Shown here piece after piece: positions 13,877 to 13,961 of a stretch of DNA of 13,961 nucleotides (the stretch's first letter is position 1; each line of letters begins with the position of its first letter). Source of the DNA: JADFNO01 sp965369945 (GTDB lineage Bacteria > Planctomycetota > Phycisphaerae > Phycisphaerales > SM1A02); the NCBI GenBank assembly GCA_965369945.1, contig CBDUST010000095.1, positions 1-13,961 of the forward strand. Reading direction: 5' to 3'. The notes beneath the pieces were generated by a model that saw nothing but the letters and a program-made list of their open reading frames with translations, made no database searches and was not told the DNA's origin. The position numbers and the translations under genes were made by a program.

Positions 13877-13961
13877 ATGCAGACCAATGAGAAGACTGCT
13901 GCGACCGATCGCTGCGCATGTGCTTGGAGATGGACATCATCAGTTAACGCAAGCCCCGTTC
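13877..13961 (+). CDS. Possible gene start, partial at right edge, unknown function
   Basis: ATG 13877 is preceded by CAGGAG with a 6-base spacer, a strong ribosome binding site, and the frame stays open for 28 codons to the window edge. The visible start MQTNEKTAATDRCACAWRW has a CxC pair and no signal peptide; nothing identifies a family. It is divergent from the dockerin-repeat gene, with 78 bp between the two starts. The ribosome binding site is the main support. Confidence 0.4.
   Translation, partial: MQTNEKTAATDRCACAWRWTSSVNASPV

Overview
The window looks like a chromosomal segment of a planctomycete, most likely of the Phycisphaerae type. This is an inference from gene families. The evidence is a C-terminal dockerin-like pair of 'GAADIL...WG' repeats, a phosphate-selective (OprO/OprP-like) porin with an N-terminal coiled coil, a BlaI/M56 pair with a long Pro-rich linker, a baeRF-type protein and a SUF operon of SufBCDSU plus SufT under an Rrf2 regulator. 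Base composition is moderately GC-rich.

Layout, left to right. 1-1660 (minus): a BlaI/MecI-type repressor followed 5 bp later by an M56 (BlaR1-like) membrane metalloprotease that runs off the left edge. A sigma70-like promoter with BlaI-type half-sites lies upstream. 1661-2443: no gene I can support. 2444-4281 (plus): two exported proteins, one small and with 12 cysteines in its mature part, the other built of three helical repeats. 4314-4862 (minus): a baeRF/eRF1-domain-1-like protein. 5267-6650 (plus): an outer-membrane porin gene broken by two single-base frameshifts and without a stop codon. It ends against a 28-bp-period tandem copy of a palindromic repeat. 6732-13062 (minus): one compact operon in the order rrf2-type regulator, sufB, sufC, sufD, sufS, sufU, sufT, with a TTGATA-N17-TATAAA promoter. 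13250-13798 (minus): a small exported protein with dockerin-like repeats. 13877 to the right edge (plus): a possible partial gene with a good ribosome binding site.

How the genes work together: SufS takes sulfur from cysteine, SufU carries it, SufBCD builds the Fe-S cluster, SufT helps in maturation or transfer, and the Rrf2 protein (with IscR-like cysteines) probably senses Fe-S status and controls its own operon. The most striking observation is in sufU. The codon for the conserved fourth zinc ligand (Cys128 in B. subtilis SufU) is an in-frame TGA. The reading frame then continues through the conserved ATLxW motif to a TAG 22 codons later, giving exactly the expected SufU length. Two small hairpins lie directly downstream, one with the geometry of a bacterial SECIS element. 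This may be a selenocysteine-containing SufU. The competing explanations are a nonsense mutation or a base error.

A second oddity is that sufB has no ATG, GTG or TTG that would preserve its conserved N-terminus. The only well-placed initiation codon is ATC, behind a strong Shine-Dalgarno. Several single-base lesions (sufU TGA, sufB ATC, two porin frameshifts, lost porin stop) fall in one 7-kb stretch, so consensus quality must be checked before biological claims are made.
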